NCBI RefSeq assembly: GCF_900112135.1
Contig: NZ_FOLC01000004.1
Location: 124,001 to 188,000 of the forward strand
From: Collimonas sp. OK412
Lineage (GTDB): Bacteria; Pseudomonadota; Gammaproteobacteria; Burkholderiales; Burkholderiaceae_D
Direction of reading: 5' to 3'
Length of the DNA: 64,000 bases
Shown here: positions 28,970 to 38,125 of the stretch, one piece after another
How the letters are laid out: each line of letters opens with the position of its first letter
Position numbering within the stretch: the first letter of the stretch is position 1
The notes under the pieces: model-generated
Seen by the model: the letters and a program-made list of their open reading frames with translations, nothing else
The model's database searches: none
What the model was told of the DNA's origin: nothing
Position numbers and translations under genes: made by a program

Positions 28970-30142
28970 ATGGAATATGCGAAGCGCCTTATATCGTTGA
29001 TGCTCGGTGCCTCGCTCTTGTCGGCAGCTATGCCGTCATGGGCGGTGGTCGATAGTCCGGGTGGTCCAGCGGTACTGCAGATGAACTTTCAACCACCGGT
29101 GACGCAAATTGCTCAGCAAATCTATGACCTGCATCACTTGATGCTGATCATTTGCCTGGTGATCTTCCTGGCCGTTTTCGGGGTGATGTTCTACTCCATC
29201 CTCAAGCACCGCAAATCGCTCGGCCACAAATCGGCCAGTTTCCACGAAAGCACCGGCGTCGAAATCGCCTGGACCGTGGTTCCTTTCCTGATCGTCATCG
29301 GCATGGCCCTGCCTGCCACCAAGACCGTGGTGGCGATGAAGGACACATCCAATGCCGACCTCACGATCAAGGTCACCGGCATGCAATGGAAATGGGGTTA
29401 TGACTACCTCAACGGCGAAGGTTCGGGCATTTCCTTCCTGTCCAACCTGTCGACGCCGCATGAGCAAGTGGTGGATTCGACCAAGGTCAAGAACGACAAC
29501 TACCTGATCGAAGTCGACAATCCGATGGTGGTCCCGGTCAACAAGAAGGTCCGCATCATCACCACCGCCAACGACGTCATCCACTCCTGGGGCATTCCGG
29601 CATTCGGCGTCAAGCAGGATGCGATTCCCGGTTTCGTGCGCGACACCTGGTTCAAGGCTGAAAAGGTCGGCACCTACCGCGGCCAGTGCGTTGAACTGTG
29701 CGGCAAGGACCACGCCTTCATGCCTATCGTGGTCAACGTCCTGAGCGAAGCAGATTACAAGGCCTGGGTCGACGGCAAGAAAAAGGAAATGGCTGCGCAG
29801 GCAGACGATCCGACCAAGACCTGGACCATCGACGAACTGAAACAGCGCGGCGAAAAAGTCTACACGGCCAATTGCGCGGTCTGCCACCAGGCTACCGGCA
29901 AGGGCGTTCCCGGCGCGTTCCCGGCGCTGGATGGCGACCCGGTCGTCAACGGCCCGCGTGCTGAACAGATCAACGTCGTGCTGAACGGTAAAGTCACCGG
30001 CAGCATGCAGATGCCCGCCTGGAAAGCCGTGTTGTCGGATACCGAAATTGCTGCGGTGATTACCTATACCCGCAACAACTGGTCCAACAAGGCCCAGGAA
30101 AATATTGTCCAACCAGCTGAAGTGCTGGCTGCGCGTAAGTAA
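28970..30142 (+). CDS. coxB: Cytochrome c oxidase subunit II with fused cytochrome c domain
   Basis: The 390-residue protein has a signal-like N terminus, two membrane helices and a periplasmic cupredoxin domain with the CuA ligands in GQCVELCGKDHAFMP. A C-terminal cytochrome c domain follows, with heme motif CAVCH and the distal methionine in SMQMPAW. It accepts electrons from cytochrome c and passes them to subunit I. The extra heme domain classes it as a caa3-like subunit II, common in betaproteobacteria. It is first in the structural gene series. Confidence 0.96.
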   Translation: MEYAKRLISLMLGASLLSAAMPSWAVVDSPGGPAVLQMNFQPPVTQIAQQIYDLHHLMLIICLVIFLAVFGVMFYSILKHRKSLGHKSASFHESTGVEIAWTVVPFLIVIGMALPATKTVVAMKDTSNADLTIKVTGMQWKWGYDYLNGEGSGISFLSNLSTPHEQVVDSTKVKNDNYLIEVDNPMVVPVNKKVRIITTANDVIHSWGIPAFGVKQDAIPGFVRDTWFKAEKVGTYRGQCVELCGKDHAFMPIVVNVLSEADYKAWVDGKKKEMAAQADDPTKTWTIDELKQRGEKVYTANCAVCHQATGKGVPGAFPALDGDPVVNGPRAEQINVVLNGKVTGSMQMPAWKAVLSDTEIAAVITYTRNNWSNKAQENIVQPAEVLAARK

Positions 30143-30156
30143 ATTAGGAGATTGAG

Positions 30157-31770
30157 ATGAGCACTACCGCAGTCGATCACGCACACGATCATTCTCACGA
30201 TCACGACCACGCGCACGGGGACGAACATGCGCACCCGCACGGCTGGCGCCGCTGGCTGTTCGCCACCAACCACAAGGACATCGGCACCTTGTACCTGTGG
30301 TTCTCGTTCACCATGCTGCTCTCTGGCGGCGTGCTGGCTCTGCTGATCCGCGCCGAGCTGTTCCAGCCTGGCCTGCAGTTCTTCAAGCCGGAATTCTTCA
30401 ACCAGCTGACCACCATGCACGGCCTGATCATGGTGTTCGGCGCGATCATGCCGGCTTTCGTCGGTTTCGCCAACTGGATGATCCCGCTGCAGATCGGCGC
30501 GTCCGACATGGCTTTTGCGCGCATGAACAATTTCTCGTTCTGGCTGATGCCGCCGGCGGCGCTGCTGCTGGCGACTTCGTTCCTGGTGCCGGGCGGCGCA
30601 ACCGCTGCCGGCTGGACCCTGTACGCACCACTGTCGACCCAGATGGGACCTGGCATGGACATGGCGATTTTCGCCATCCATATCATGGGTGCTTCGTCGA
30701 TCATGGGTTCGATCAACATCATCACCACCATCCTCAACATGCGCGCGCCTGGCATGACGCTGATGAAGATGCCGATGTTCTGCTGGACCTGGCTGATCAC
30801 CGCCTACCTGCTGATCGCCGTGATGCCTGTCCTGGCCGGTGCGATCACCATGACCCTGACCGACCGTCATTTCGGCACATCTTTCTTTAACGCTGCCGGC
30901 GGCGGCGATCCTGTGATGTACCAGCACATCTTCTGGTTCTTCGGACACCCGGAGGTCTACATCATGATCCTGCCGGCGTTCGGCATCGTGTCGCAGATCA
31001 TCCCGGCTTTTGCCCGCAAGCAGCTGTTCGGCTATGCATCGATGGTGTACGCCACGGCTTCGATCGCGATCCTGTCGTTCATCGTCTGGGCCCACCACAT
31101 GTTCACCACCGGCATGCCGGTGACTGCGCAGCTGTTCTTCATGTACGCAACCATGCTGATCGCGGTGCCTACCGGCGTCAAGATCTTCAACTGGATCGCT
31201 ACCATGTGGCGCGGTTCGATGACCTTCGAAACGCCGATGCTGTTCGCCATCGGCTTCATCTTCGTGTTCACCATGGGCGGTTTCACCGGCCTGATCCTGG
31301 CGGTGACTCCGATCGATATCCAGATGCAGGATACCTACTACGTGGTGGCGCACTTCCACTACGTGCTGGTGGCCGGTTCCCTGTTCGCGCTGTTCGCCGG
31401 TTATTACTACTGGGGTCCGAAGTGGACCGGTTTCATGTACAACGAAACCCGCGGCAAGATCCACTTCTGGAACTCGCTGATCTGGTTCAACGTGACTTTC
31501 TTCCCTATGCATTTCCTGGGCCTAGCCGGCATGCCGCGTCGCTACGCCGATTATCCGGCGCAGTTCACCGATTTCAACATGCTGGCGTCGATCGGCGCCC
31601 TGGGTTTCGGCCTGAGCCAGGTCTACTTCCTGTTCTTCGTGATCATTCCATCGATCAAGGGCGGCAAGAAAGCAGCCGACAAGCCATGGGATGGCGCCGA
31701 AGGACTGGAATGGACTGTGCCTAGCCCAGCGCCTTTCCATACATTCGAAACGCCACCGACCTTTAAATAA
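30157..31770 (+). CDS. coxA: Cytochrome c oxidase subunit I
   Basis: This 537-residue, twelve-helix protein is the heme-copper core that reduces oxygen and pumps protons. Heme and CuB ligands are seen in [26 protein letters not shown] (with the cross-linked His-Tyr), [10 protein letters not shown] and [10 protein letters not shown]. The ATG follows AGGAGATTGAG. The N terminus carries ten histidines between residues 8 and 28, which may bind metal. Confidence 0.97.
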   Translation: MSTTAVDHAHDHSHDHDHAHGDEHAHPHGWRRWLFATNHKDIGTLYLWFSFTMLLSGGVLALLIRAELFQPGLQFFKPEFFNQLTTMHGLIMVFGAIMPAFVGFANWMIPLQIGASDMAFARMNNFSFWLMPPAALLLATSFLVPGGATAAGWTLYAPLSTQMGPGMDMAIFAIHIMGASSIMGSINIITTILNMRAPGMTLMKMPMFCWTWLITAYLLIAVMPVLAGAITMTLTDRHFGTSFFNAAGGGDPVMYQHIFWFFGHPEVYIMILPAFGIVSQIIPAFARKQLFGYASMVYATASIAILSFIVWAHHMFTTGMPVTAQLFFMYATMLIAVPTGVKIFNWIATMWRGSMTFETPMLFAIGFIFVFTMGGFTGLILAVTPIDIQMQDTYYVVAHFHYVLVAGSLFALFAGYYYWGPKWTGFMYNETRGKIHFWNSLIWFNVTFFPMHFLGLAGMPRRYADYPAQFTDFNMLASIGALGFGLSQVYFLFFVIIPSIKGGKKAADKPWDGAEGLEWTVPSPAPFHTFETPPTFK

Positions 31771-31821
31771 CGGTAGCGGCGGGCGGCAGCAAAGCCCGCC
31801 AACCCTGTGCGACTGAGCAAA

Positions 31822-31929
31822 ATGAGCAACCCAAAGAAGCCGAATAACGTACGTACCGGATTGTTGGTAGGCCTGCTTGCATTGAGCTTCTTCATTGCGA
31901 TCTTCGTCAAGATGCTGTGGTTCAAGTAA
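31822..31929 (+). CDS. Small cytochrome oxidase assembly protein
   Basis: A 35-residue open reading frame with one membrane helix: a basic, proline- and asparagine-rich N terminus (SNPKKPNNVRTG) followed by about 17 hydrophobic residues and a short C-terminal KMLWFK. It ends immediately before the ctaG start, with no gap. A small protein of this form is regularly seen between coxA and ctaG in Burkholderiales and is annotated as an oxidase small assembly protein; its mechanism is unknown. Confidence 0.75.
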   Translation: MSNPKKPNNVRTGLLVGLLALSFFIAIFVKMLWFK

Positions 31930-32514
31930 ATGGCGGATCCTGCGGATAACGGCGCAAATGAAGGCGCCAAGGCTGAATCAAGGAAGCTGAACGGGCAAAT
32001 GCTGGGCAAGCTGCTGGTGATTGCGGTCTTGATGTTCGGTTTCGGTTATGGCCTGGTGCCGGTGTATAAAAAGATCTGCGAGATTACCGGCGTCAATTAC
32101 CTGACGCCGAAAGACGCCACGGTGGAAGCGCCGGCCAATACCCAGGTCGACAAGAGCCGCACGATTACCGTCGAATTCGACGGCAATTCGCAAGGCCCCT
32201 GGCGTTTCAGGCCGACGGTCAGCAGCTTGCAGGTGCACCCGGGCGAAATGACGCAGGTGGTGTATGAAGTGGTGAACAAGCAGTCGCGCAAGATGGATGC
32301 ACAGGCGATTCCGAGTTATGCGCCACAGCAGGCGGCGGCTTTCTTCAAGAAGGTCGAATGTTTCTGTTTCACCCAGCAGACCCTGGGCCCGAACCAGGCC
32401 AAGGAAATGCCGGTGGTGTTTTACATAGATCCTGCTATACCTAAAGATGTAAAGCTGATCACGCTGTCCTATACGTTTTTTGAAATTGCGGGGCAGCCGG
32501 ACAAACCGGGCTGA
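31930..32514 (+). CDS. ctaG: Cytochrome c oxidase assembly protein CtaG/Cox11
   Basis: CtaG delivers copper to the CuB site of subunit I. The 194-residue protein has one N-terminal membrane helix (about residues 22-43) and a periplasmic beta domain with the copper-binding cysteines in VECFCFTQQTL. FGYGLVPVYKKICEITGVN and PVVFYIDPAIP are family blocks. It follows the small protein without a gap. Confidence 0.95.
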   Translation: MADPADNGANEGAKAESRKLNGQMLGKLLVIAVLMFGFGYGLVPVYKKICEITGVNYLTPKDATVEAPANTQVDKSRTITVEFDGNSQGPWRFRPTVSSLQVHPGEMTQVVYEVVNKQSRKMDAQAIPSYAPQQAAAFFKKVECFCFTQQTLGPNQAKEMPVVFYIDPAIPKDVKLITLSYTFFEIAGQPDKPG

Positions 32515-32561
32515 TCCGGGCTATCCAGCAGCATGATTGGCAGGACAACCAGGGGTATCAA

Positions 32562-32777
32562 ATGTCGGATCTGAAGCAAGCAAGCCGCCGTAAAGCCTCA
32601 TTCGGCGCCACCATGAAAGCGGTATTCTGGTCGTTCTTCGGCGTGCGCAAGAGAAAAGATTATGAAAGCGATGCCGCCGGCCTGAACCCGGTGCATGTAG
32701 TGATAGCCGGGATACTCGGCGCCCTGATTTTTATTGCGATCCTGCTCACCATCGTGAAACTGGTTGTCGCTAAGTAA
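32562..32777 (+). CDS. DUF2970 membrane protein
   Basis: The 71-residue protein has a cytoplasmic basic N-terminal part with SFFGVRKRKDYESD and one membrane helix (about residues 46-69). This is the DUF2970 pattern, which is found almost only between ctaG and coxC in betaproteobacteria. A role in oxidase assembly is likely from position but not shown. Confidence 0.85.
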   Translation: MSDLKQASRRKASFGATMKAVFWSFFGVRKRKDYESDAAGLNPVHVVIAGILGALIFIAILLTIVKLVVAK

Positions 32778-32831
32778 AACCGCAGCACAGTAACTGACAG
32801 AAACTAATTAAATTTGTATCGGGAGATGGAA

Positions 32832-33692
32832 ATGAGTTCTCAACAAGGTAGTGCGCCTTACTATTTCGTCCCTGGCCCATCCAGGTGGCCGGTGCTGGGC
32901 GGCGTCTCGCTGCTGGCGACGATGGCAGGCGCCGCGGCATGGGTCAACAGCGTCGTGTGGGGGCCGGAGCTGTGCGCTATCGGCATCCTGTCGTTCCTGG
33001 TGGTGCTGTTCAAATGGTTCGGCGATTCCATCCGCGAATCCGAAAGCGGCATGTACAGCGCACGCATCGATACCTCGTACCGCTGGAGCATGAGCTGGTT
33101 CATCTTCTCCGAAGTCATGTTTTTCGCTGCGTTTTTCGGCGCCTTGTTCTACGCCCGCAGCATTGCCATGCCATGGCTGGGCGACCTTGACAACAAGCTG
33201 CTGTGGCCGGATTTTGCCGCGCACTGGGGCAATGCAGGCCCGGCCGGCACCATCGAATCCTTCAGCACCATGGGACCGTTCCCGATCCCGACCATCAATA
33301 CGGCGTTGCTGCTGGCTTCCGGCGTCACCCTGACGATTTCCCACCATGCTTTGCGCGCCGGCCACCGCGGCAAGACGGCATTCTGGCTGTTCATCACGAT
33401 CGCGCTGGGCGCAACCTTCATGGGCTTCCAGGCTGCCGAATACATCGAAGCGTACAGCGACTTCAACCTGAAGCTGACTTCCGGCGTCTACGGTTCGACC
33501 TTCTTCCTGCTGACCGGTTTCCACGGCTTCCACGTCACCATCGGCGCCATCATGCTGTCGGTGGTGCTGTTCCGTGTGCTGAAAGGACATTTCACCCCGG
33601 AACACCATTTCGCGTTTGAAGGCGCGGCCTGGTACTGGCACTTTGTGGACGTCGTCTGGCTCGGCTTGTACGTCGTGGTGTACTGGCTGTAA
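32832..33692 (+). CDS. coxC: Cytochrome c oxidase subunit III
   Basis: The 286-residue protein has seven membrane helices. Characteristic segments are DSIRESESGMYS, the helix with WFIFSEVMFFAAFFGALFYA, TLTISHHALRAG and the C-terminal FEGAAWYWHFVDVVWLGLYV. GGGAG six bases upstream selects the ATG at 32832 over one at 32826. It closes the structural cox operon, followed by a terminator. Confidence 0.96.
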   Translation: MSSQQGSAPYYFVPGPSRWPVLGGVSLLATMAGAAAWVNSVVWGPELCAIGILSFLVVLFKWFGDSIRESESGMYSARIDTSYRWSMSWFIFSEVMFFAAFFGALFYARSIAMPWLGDLDNKLLWPDFAAHWGNAGPAGTIESFSTMGPFPIPTINTALLLASGVTLTISHHALRAGHRGKTAFWLFITIALGATFMGFQAAEYIEAYSDFNLKLTSGVYGSTFFLLTGFHGFHVTIGAIMLSVVLFRVLKGHFTPEHHFAFEGAAWYWHFVDVVWLGLYVVVYWL

Positions 33693-33733
33693 CGGCAAGA
33701 TCGGATCAAGCGCCTGAATCAGGCGCATAAAAG

Positions 33734-33762
33734 AAAGGCCACACTTCGGTGCGGCCTTTTTT
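33734..33762. terminator. Bidirectional terminator after coxC
   Basis: Eleven-base arms with one mismatch (AAAGGCCAC... and ...GCGGCCTTT) around a TTCG tetraloop, followed by T6 on the plus strand and a T-rich sequence on the minus strand. It separates convergent coxC and the DUF2909 gene. Confidence 0.88.
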
Positions 33763-33790
33763 ACTGTGGATCCTGGTAGCGGTATGCTGC

Positions 33791-33991
33791 TCAGTGCAGC
33801 CCGGTCGGCTGGATGTAGCCGAGTTTGTACAGGACCAGCAGCAGGATGAAGAGGGCGACCGAAAAGCCGACGCGCATGGTCAGGGCCTGCACCGTGCGGT
33901 TGCTTTTACCTTTGTCGCGCATCAGGAAAATCAGCGCCGAGGCAAGGCTGCCGATAATCAGGATGAAGGCGATGGCGACGACGATTTTCAT
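33791..33991 (-). CDS. DUF2909 twin-transmembrane protein
   Basis: The 66-residue protein consists of two membrane helices joined by a short basic loop: residues 2-23, then MRDKGKSNRTVQAL, then residues 40-58. This is the DUF2909 family, usually found antisense between coxC and the SURF1 gene. I prefer the ATG at 33991, which places the first helix at the N terminus, over an upstream start at 34036. Confidence 0.8.
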   Translation of the reverse strand: MKIVVAIAFILIIGSLASALIFLMRDKGKSNRTVQALTMRVGFSVALFILLLVLYKLGYIQPTGLH

Positions 33992-34029
33992 TTTTGGGCC
34001 AGGGAAGTGTTGACTAAGGCGATATTGTA

Positions 34030-34794
34030 ATGCCAATCGGATTCCGGTTTAGATTCAGATTTCGGCTGGTTCCCTTCGTGGCGACCGTATTGCTGGTGCT
34101 GCTGGGCATAACGTTGGCACAATGGCAAACCCGTCGCGGCGACCAGAAGCAGGCGATCGAAAACAGGCTGCTGCAGCGCGAAGCCGACGCCACCGTCAAG
34201 CTTGGCGGCGCCTTGCAAGACGTCGACCAGATCGAGTTCAGGCATATGGCGCTGCGCGGTGAATTTATTGCCGGATGGCCGGTCTATCTCGACAATCGTC
34301 CCTTGAACGGCGTGGCGGGATTTTATGTGCTGATGCCGTTCAAGCTGGCGGCGTCGGACACGGGTGTGGATAGTTATGTGCTGGTGGCGCGCGGCTGGCT
34401 GCCGCGCGATCCGGCCGATCGCAGCAAGCTGCCGTCTTACCCGACGCCGGCCGGCACGGTCGAGATAGAAGGGCTGGTCAGGCGCGATTTCGGCCATGTC
34501 CTGCAGCTGGGAGATGCCGGCCCCTTGCGCCCCCAGGCGATTGTGCAAAACTTGGGAATCAGCGAATTCGCCGCCGCCAGCAAATTCAGGCTGCAGCCGT
34601 TCGTAATCGAACAAACCAGCAATTCAGACGATCATCTGCTGCGCGACTGGCCCAGGCCCTCGCTCGGTATCGAAAAACACCGCGGCTACGCGTTCCAGTG
34701 GTATGCGCTGGCCGTGATGGCCTTGATTTTTTTTGTTGTGACAGGATTTAGACGTGGATCAGAAAACACCAACAAGCCAGCCCAGTCCGGCTGA
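34030..34794 (+). CDS. SURF1-family oxidase biogenesis protein
   Basis: The 254-residue protein has a membrane helix at each end and a periplasmic central domain, the SURF1 layout. Marks are LGITLAQWQTRRGDQKQAIE, the YLDNRPLNGVAGFYVLMPF block and the C-terminal HRGYAFQWYALAVMALIFFVV. SURF1 proteins help insert heme a into subunit I. Its last 41 bases overlap the next gene in another frame. Confidence 0.92.
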   Translation: MPIGFRFRFRFRLVPFVATVLLVLLGITLAQWQTRRGDQKQAIENRLLQREADATVKLGGALQDVDQIEFRHMALRGEFIAGWPVYLDNRPLNGVAGFYVLMPFKLAASDTGVDSYVLVARGWLPRDPADRSKLPSYPTPAGTVEIEGLVRRDFGHVLQLGDAGPLRPQAIVQNLGISEFAAASKFRLQPFVIEQTSNSDDHLLRDWPRPSLGIEKHRGYAFQWYALAVMALIFFVVTGFRRGSENTNKPAQSG

Positions 34795-35377
34795 CGACAA
34801 ACAGCGCCGGAGCGGCCGCTGGAAACTGTTCGCGGTGATTGCGGTATGCGCAGCGCCGATGATTGCCTCCTATCTCACGTACTACGTGATCAAGCCGCAA
34901 AGCCGCAATAACTACGGCGAGCTGCTCGATCCGCGCAACTATCCCGTGCCCGATCTGGGCAGCACCGCGCTCGACGGCAAGCCGCTCACGCTGGACGCCT
35001 ACCAAGGCAAGTGGCTGATGCTGCAGGCCGATGGCGGCGCTTGCCAGAAGGCTTGCCAGGACAAGCTGTTCGAAATGCGCCAGCTGCGCCTGATGCAGGG
35101 CAAGGAAATGGAAAGGATCGAGCGGGTCTGGCTGATTACCGACGACCAGCCTTTGCCAACCATGGTGATGCGCGAATACGACGGCACCAGGCTGCTGCGG
35201 GTCAAGCCGGACCTGCTGAAAGCCTGGCTGCCGACCGAGGCTGGCACCAGCGCCGCCGATCACATCTACCTGATCGATCCGCGCGGCCACCTGATGATGC
35301 GTTTCCCCAAGGACGCTGATCCGGGCAAGGTCAAAAAAGACTTGTCCAAGCTGCTGCGGGCTTCGGCGATAGGATGA
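34754..35377 (+). CDS. Membrane-anchored thioredoxin-fold protein with CXXXC, SCO-like
   Basis: The 207-residue protein has a charged cytoplasmic start, one membrane helix (about residues 25-45) and a periplasmic domain. GGACQKACQDKL contains a CXXXC motif placed like that of SCO copper chaperones, and HIYLIDPRGHLMMRFP is like the SCO C-terminal block with its histidine-containing strand. It lies between SURF1 and heme A synthase genes, so copper delivery or thiol reduction for the oxidase is probable. The start GTG overlaps SURF1 by 41 bases; no better start is seen. Confidence 0.75.
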   Translation: MDQKTPTSQPSPADDKQRRSGRWKLFAVIAVCAAPMIASYLTYYVIKPQSRNNYGELLDPRNYPVPDLGSTALDGKPLTLDAYQGKWLMLQADGGACQKACQDKLFEMRQLRLMQGKEMERIERVWLITDDQPLPTMVMREYDGTRLLRVKPDLLKAWLPTEAGTSAADHIYLIDPRGHLMMRFPKDADPGKVKKDLSKLLRASAIG

Positions 35378-35384
35378 GTTGCCG

Positions 35385-36545
35385 ATGACAACGTCCATGT
35401 TAATCCAGCTCGGCAGCATGGGACTGCTGGTTGCCTTGCTGGCGTTCTGCGTGGTCTGGGTTTCCAGCGACACCAATAAATACCGCAAGCTGGTGTGGGT
35501 GACGCTGTTCCTGACCTTCGACCTGATCATGTTCGGGGCTTTCACCCGCCTCACCGATTCCGGCCTCGGCTGTCCCGACTGGCCCGGCTGCTACGGCCAC
35601 TCCAATCCGCTGCAGGCGCACGCCCATATCAGCGCGGCGCAGGAAGCCATGCCGACCGGTCCGGTCACGGTCATGAAAGCCTGGATCGAGATGACCCATC
35701 GCTATTTCGCGATGGGGGTCGGCGTGCTGATCATCGCCTTGATGGTGATCGCCTGGATGCGCTGGTTCAAAACGCGCAAGCCAGCAGCAACGGCCCAGCG
35801 GGAGAGCAGGTTTTCACCTTGGTTTCCAACCTGGCTGTTTTTGTTCGTCTGCCTGCAAGGCGCGTTTGGCGCCTGGACCGTGACGCAAAAACTGCAGCCG
35901 GTGATCGTCACTACCCATCTGCTGCTTGGCCTGACCCTGCTGGCGATGCTGACCTGGCTGGCGGCGCGGCAAACCCATCATTCGCCGGTAGCGGCCGGCG
36001 CCGGCGCCTTGGCCAGGCCGGCCCTGGCCGGCCTGCTGCTGCTGGTTCTGCAGATTGCCCTGGGCGGCTGGGTAAGCACCAACTATGCTGCCCTGGCATG
36101 CACGGATTTTCCTGCGTGCCATGGCGCACTGGTGCCGCAAATGGATTTCGCCAACGGCTTCACCCTGTGGCGCCACCTGGGCATGACCGCCGATGGCGAA
36201 TTCCTGTCGTTCCAGGCCCTGACGGCAATCCACTGGACCCATCGCAGCTTCGCTTTCGTGGTGATCGCCTTTGTTGTCTGGCTGGCCTGCAAAGCCTTGC
36301 GCACCGAGGGTTTGCAAAACACCGGCCGCTGGCTGCTGATCGTTGTCGGCTTGCAATTGATTACCGGCTTGTCTACCATTTTCCTGAACTGGCCGCTGGC
36401 CATCGCGGTGGCGCACAACGGTGGTGCGGCGGCGCTGCTGCTGTTGCTGGTCATGTTAAACTATAAGACTAGACTCGCTCCTGGCGTATCCCCCATTTTG
36501 GGAATCCGCCCAGTAATTGCTGACCGCCTCAACCCGCACCCATGA
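35385..36545 (+). CDS. ctaA: Heme A synthase (CtaA/Cox15)
   Basis: CtaA oxidises the C8 methyl of heme O to make heme A. The 386-residue, eight-helix protein shows the conserved histidines in [28 protein letters not shown] and VAHNGGAA, and the cysteines in [12 protein letters not shown] and [11 protein letters not shown]. The ATG at 35385 follows AGGATGAG. The stop overlaps ctaB by four bases. Confidence 0.95.
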   Translation: MTTSMLIQLGSMGLLVALLAFCVVWVSSDTNKYRKLVWVTLFLTFDLIMFGAFTRLTDSGLGCPDWPGCYGHSNPLQAHAHISAAQEAMPTGPVTVMKAWIEMTHRYFAMGVGVLIIALMVIAWMRWFKTRKPAATAQRESRFSPWFPTWLFLFVCLQGAFGAWTVTQKLQPVIVTTHLLLGLTLLAMLTWLAARQTHHSPVAAGAGALARPALAGLLLLVLQIALGGWVSTNYAALACTDFPACHGALVPQMDFANGFTLWRHLGMTADGEFLSFQALTAIHWTHRSFAFVVIAFVVWLACKALRTEGLQNTGRWLLIVVGLQLITGLSTIFLNWPLAIAVAHNGGAAALLLLLVMLNYKTRLAPGVSPILGIRPVIADRLNPHP

Positions 36546-37426
36546 CTGCTTTGACCGTACCACCTAATCGAATTGCCCAGTACTGGGCGCTGACCAAGCC
36601 GCGCGTTACGCAGCTGGCGGTGTTTTGCGCGGTGATCGGCATGTTCCTGTCGACACCCGGCTTGCCGGATTGGCAACGCTTGATCGCCGCCACCATTGGT
36701 ATCTGGCTGCTGGCCGGCGCTGCTTTTGCCGTCAATTGCCTGGTCGAGCGTGAAATTGATTCGCGCATGGCGCGCACCGCCCGGCGTCCCATGGCGCGCG
36801 GGGAAATCACCGTGCCGCAGACCCTGGTGTTTTCCGGCGTCATAGGCGGGCTCGGCATGTGGGTGCTGTACAACTTCGTCAATCCGCTCACCATGTGGCT
36901 GACCTTCGCCACGTTCGTCGGCTACGCCATCATCTACACCATCATCCTGAAACCGGCGACGCCGCAGAACATCGTCATCGGCGGCCTGGCCGGCGCCATG
37001 CCGCCGGCGCTGGGCTGGGCCGCGATCGCCAACGACGTGCCGATGCAAGCCTGGATCCTGGTGCTGATCATCTTTGTCTGGACGCCGCCGCATTTCTGGG
37101 CGCTGGCCATGTACCGGCGCGACGACTACGCGAAATCCGGCCTGCCGATGCTGCCGATCACGCACGGCATGAAGTTCACCCAGTTCCAGATCTGGCTCTA
37201 CACGATCGCCCTGGTAGCCACCACCATGCTGCCGTTCGCGGTCGGCATGAGCGGCTTGATCTACCTGGGCTGCGCCGCGGTGCTGGGCTTGATCTTCCTT
37301 TGGTACGCATGGCAGATCTACCAGCACTACACTGACCTGATCGCACGCAAGACCTTCGCTTATTCGATCGTCTACCTGTCGCTGCTGTTCGCCGCCTTGC
37401 TGGTCGATCACTATCTCAAATTCTGA
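36542..37426 (+). CDS. ctaB: Protoheme IX farnesyltransferase (heme O synthase)
   Basis: CtaB attaches the farnesyl tail to heme B, supplying CtaA. The 294-residue membrane protein of the UbiA superfamily has the aspartate-rich motif [19 protein letters not shown] and the second conserved loop [36 protein letters not shown] is the usual N terminus. It is translationally coupled with ctaA. Confidence 0.96.
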   Translation: MTALTVPPNRIAQYWALTKPRVTQLAVFCAVIGMFLSTPGLPDWQRLIAATIGIWLLAGAAFAVNCLVEREIDSRMARTARRPMARGEITVPQTLVFSGVIGGLGMWVLYNFVNPLTMWLTFATFVGYAIIYTIILKPATPQNIVIGGLAGAMPPALGWAAIANDVPMQAWILVLIIFVWTPPHFWALAMYRRDDYAKSGLPMLPITHGMKFTQFQIWLYTIALVATTMLPFAVGMSGLIYLGCAAVLGLIFLWYAWQIYQHYTDLIARKTFAYSIVYLSLLFAALLVDHYLKF

Positions 37427-37434
37427 AAGCAAAC

Positions 37435-38061
37435 ATGAAGCGTGTTTTTACCGTGGCTGTCGCCGGCCTGCTGACGGCTTTGTCTTTAACCGCCTGCGGC
37501 GACAAATCTGCCGGCGGCGGCCAGGAAATGACACTGTCGCCTGCCAACAGCGCTTTCATCAACACCGACGTCACCGGCCTCGGCTACGCCCGCGATTTCG
37601 CGCTGACCGACCACACCGGCAAGCCGCGCACGCTGGCTGATTACAAGGGCAAGGCGGTAGTTGTATTTTTCGGCTATACCCAATGTCCGGACGTCTGCCC
37701 GACCACCATGGTGGAGATGGCCAATGTGATGAAGGAACTGGGGCCGCTGGCAAGCAAGGTGCAGGTCCTGTTCGTCACCGTGGATCCGGAGCGTGATACG
37801 CAGGAGCTGCTGTCCAAGTATGTGCCGGCGTTCGACCCGAGTTTTGTCGGCCTGTACGGCGACCAGGCGGCGACCGACAAGGTAGCCAAGGAATTCCGCG
37901 TGTTCTACCAGAAAGTACCCGGCAAGACCCCGGGCAGCTACACCATGGACCATACCGCCGGCAGCTATGTATTCGATCCGGAAGGCCATATCCGCCTGTT
38001 CGTGCGCCACGGCCAGGGGCCGGATCCGATTGCCCATGATTTGAAACTGCTGTTGAAATAA
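37435..38061 (+). CDS. SCO1/SenC-family copper chaperone lipoprotein
   Basis: The 208-residue protein has a lipoprotein signal with lipobox LTAC (cysteine at about residue 21). The periplasmic thioredoxin-fold domain has the copper-binding CXXXC in GYTQCPDVCPTTM and the histidine in MDHTAGSYVFDPEG. SCO proteins load the CuA site of subunit II. It is last in the ctaA-ctaB operon, eight bases after ctaB. Confidence 0.93.
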   Translation: MKRVFTVAVAGLLTALSLTACGDKSAGGGQEMTLSPANSAFINTDVTGLGYARDFALTDHTGKPRTLADYKGKAVVVFFGYTQCPDVCPTTMVEMANVMKELGPLASKVQVLFVTVDPERDTQELLSKYVPAFDPSFVGLYGDQAATDKVAKEFRVFYQKVPGKTPGSYTMDHTAGSYVFDPEGHIRLFVRHGQGPDPIAHDLKLLLK

Positions 38062-38079
38062 TCGATGTAGGCAGGCAAT

Positions 38080-38107
38080 AAAAAAGGCAGCCACTGGCTG
38101 CCTTTTT
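38080..38107. terminator. Bidirectional terminator between sco and rpoH
   Basis: AAAAAGGCAGCCA and TGGCTGCCTTTTT form a near-perfect hairpin with T-runs on both strands. It ends two convergent transcripts. Confidence 0.92.
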
Positions 38108-38125
38108 CTATTTGCAATCGGTTCC

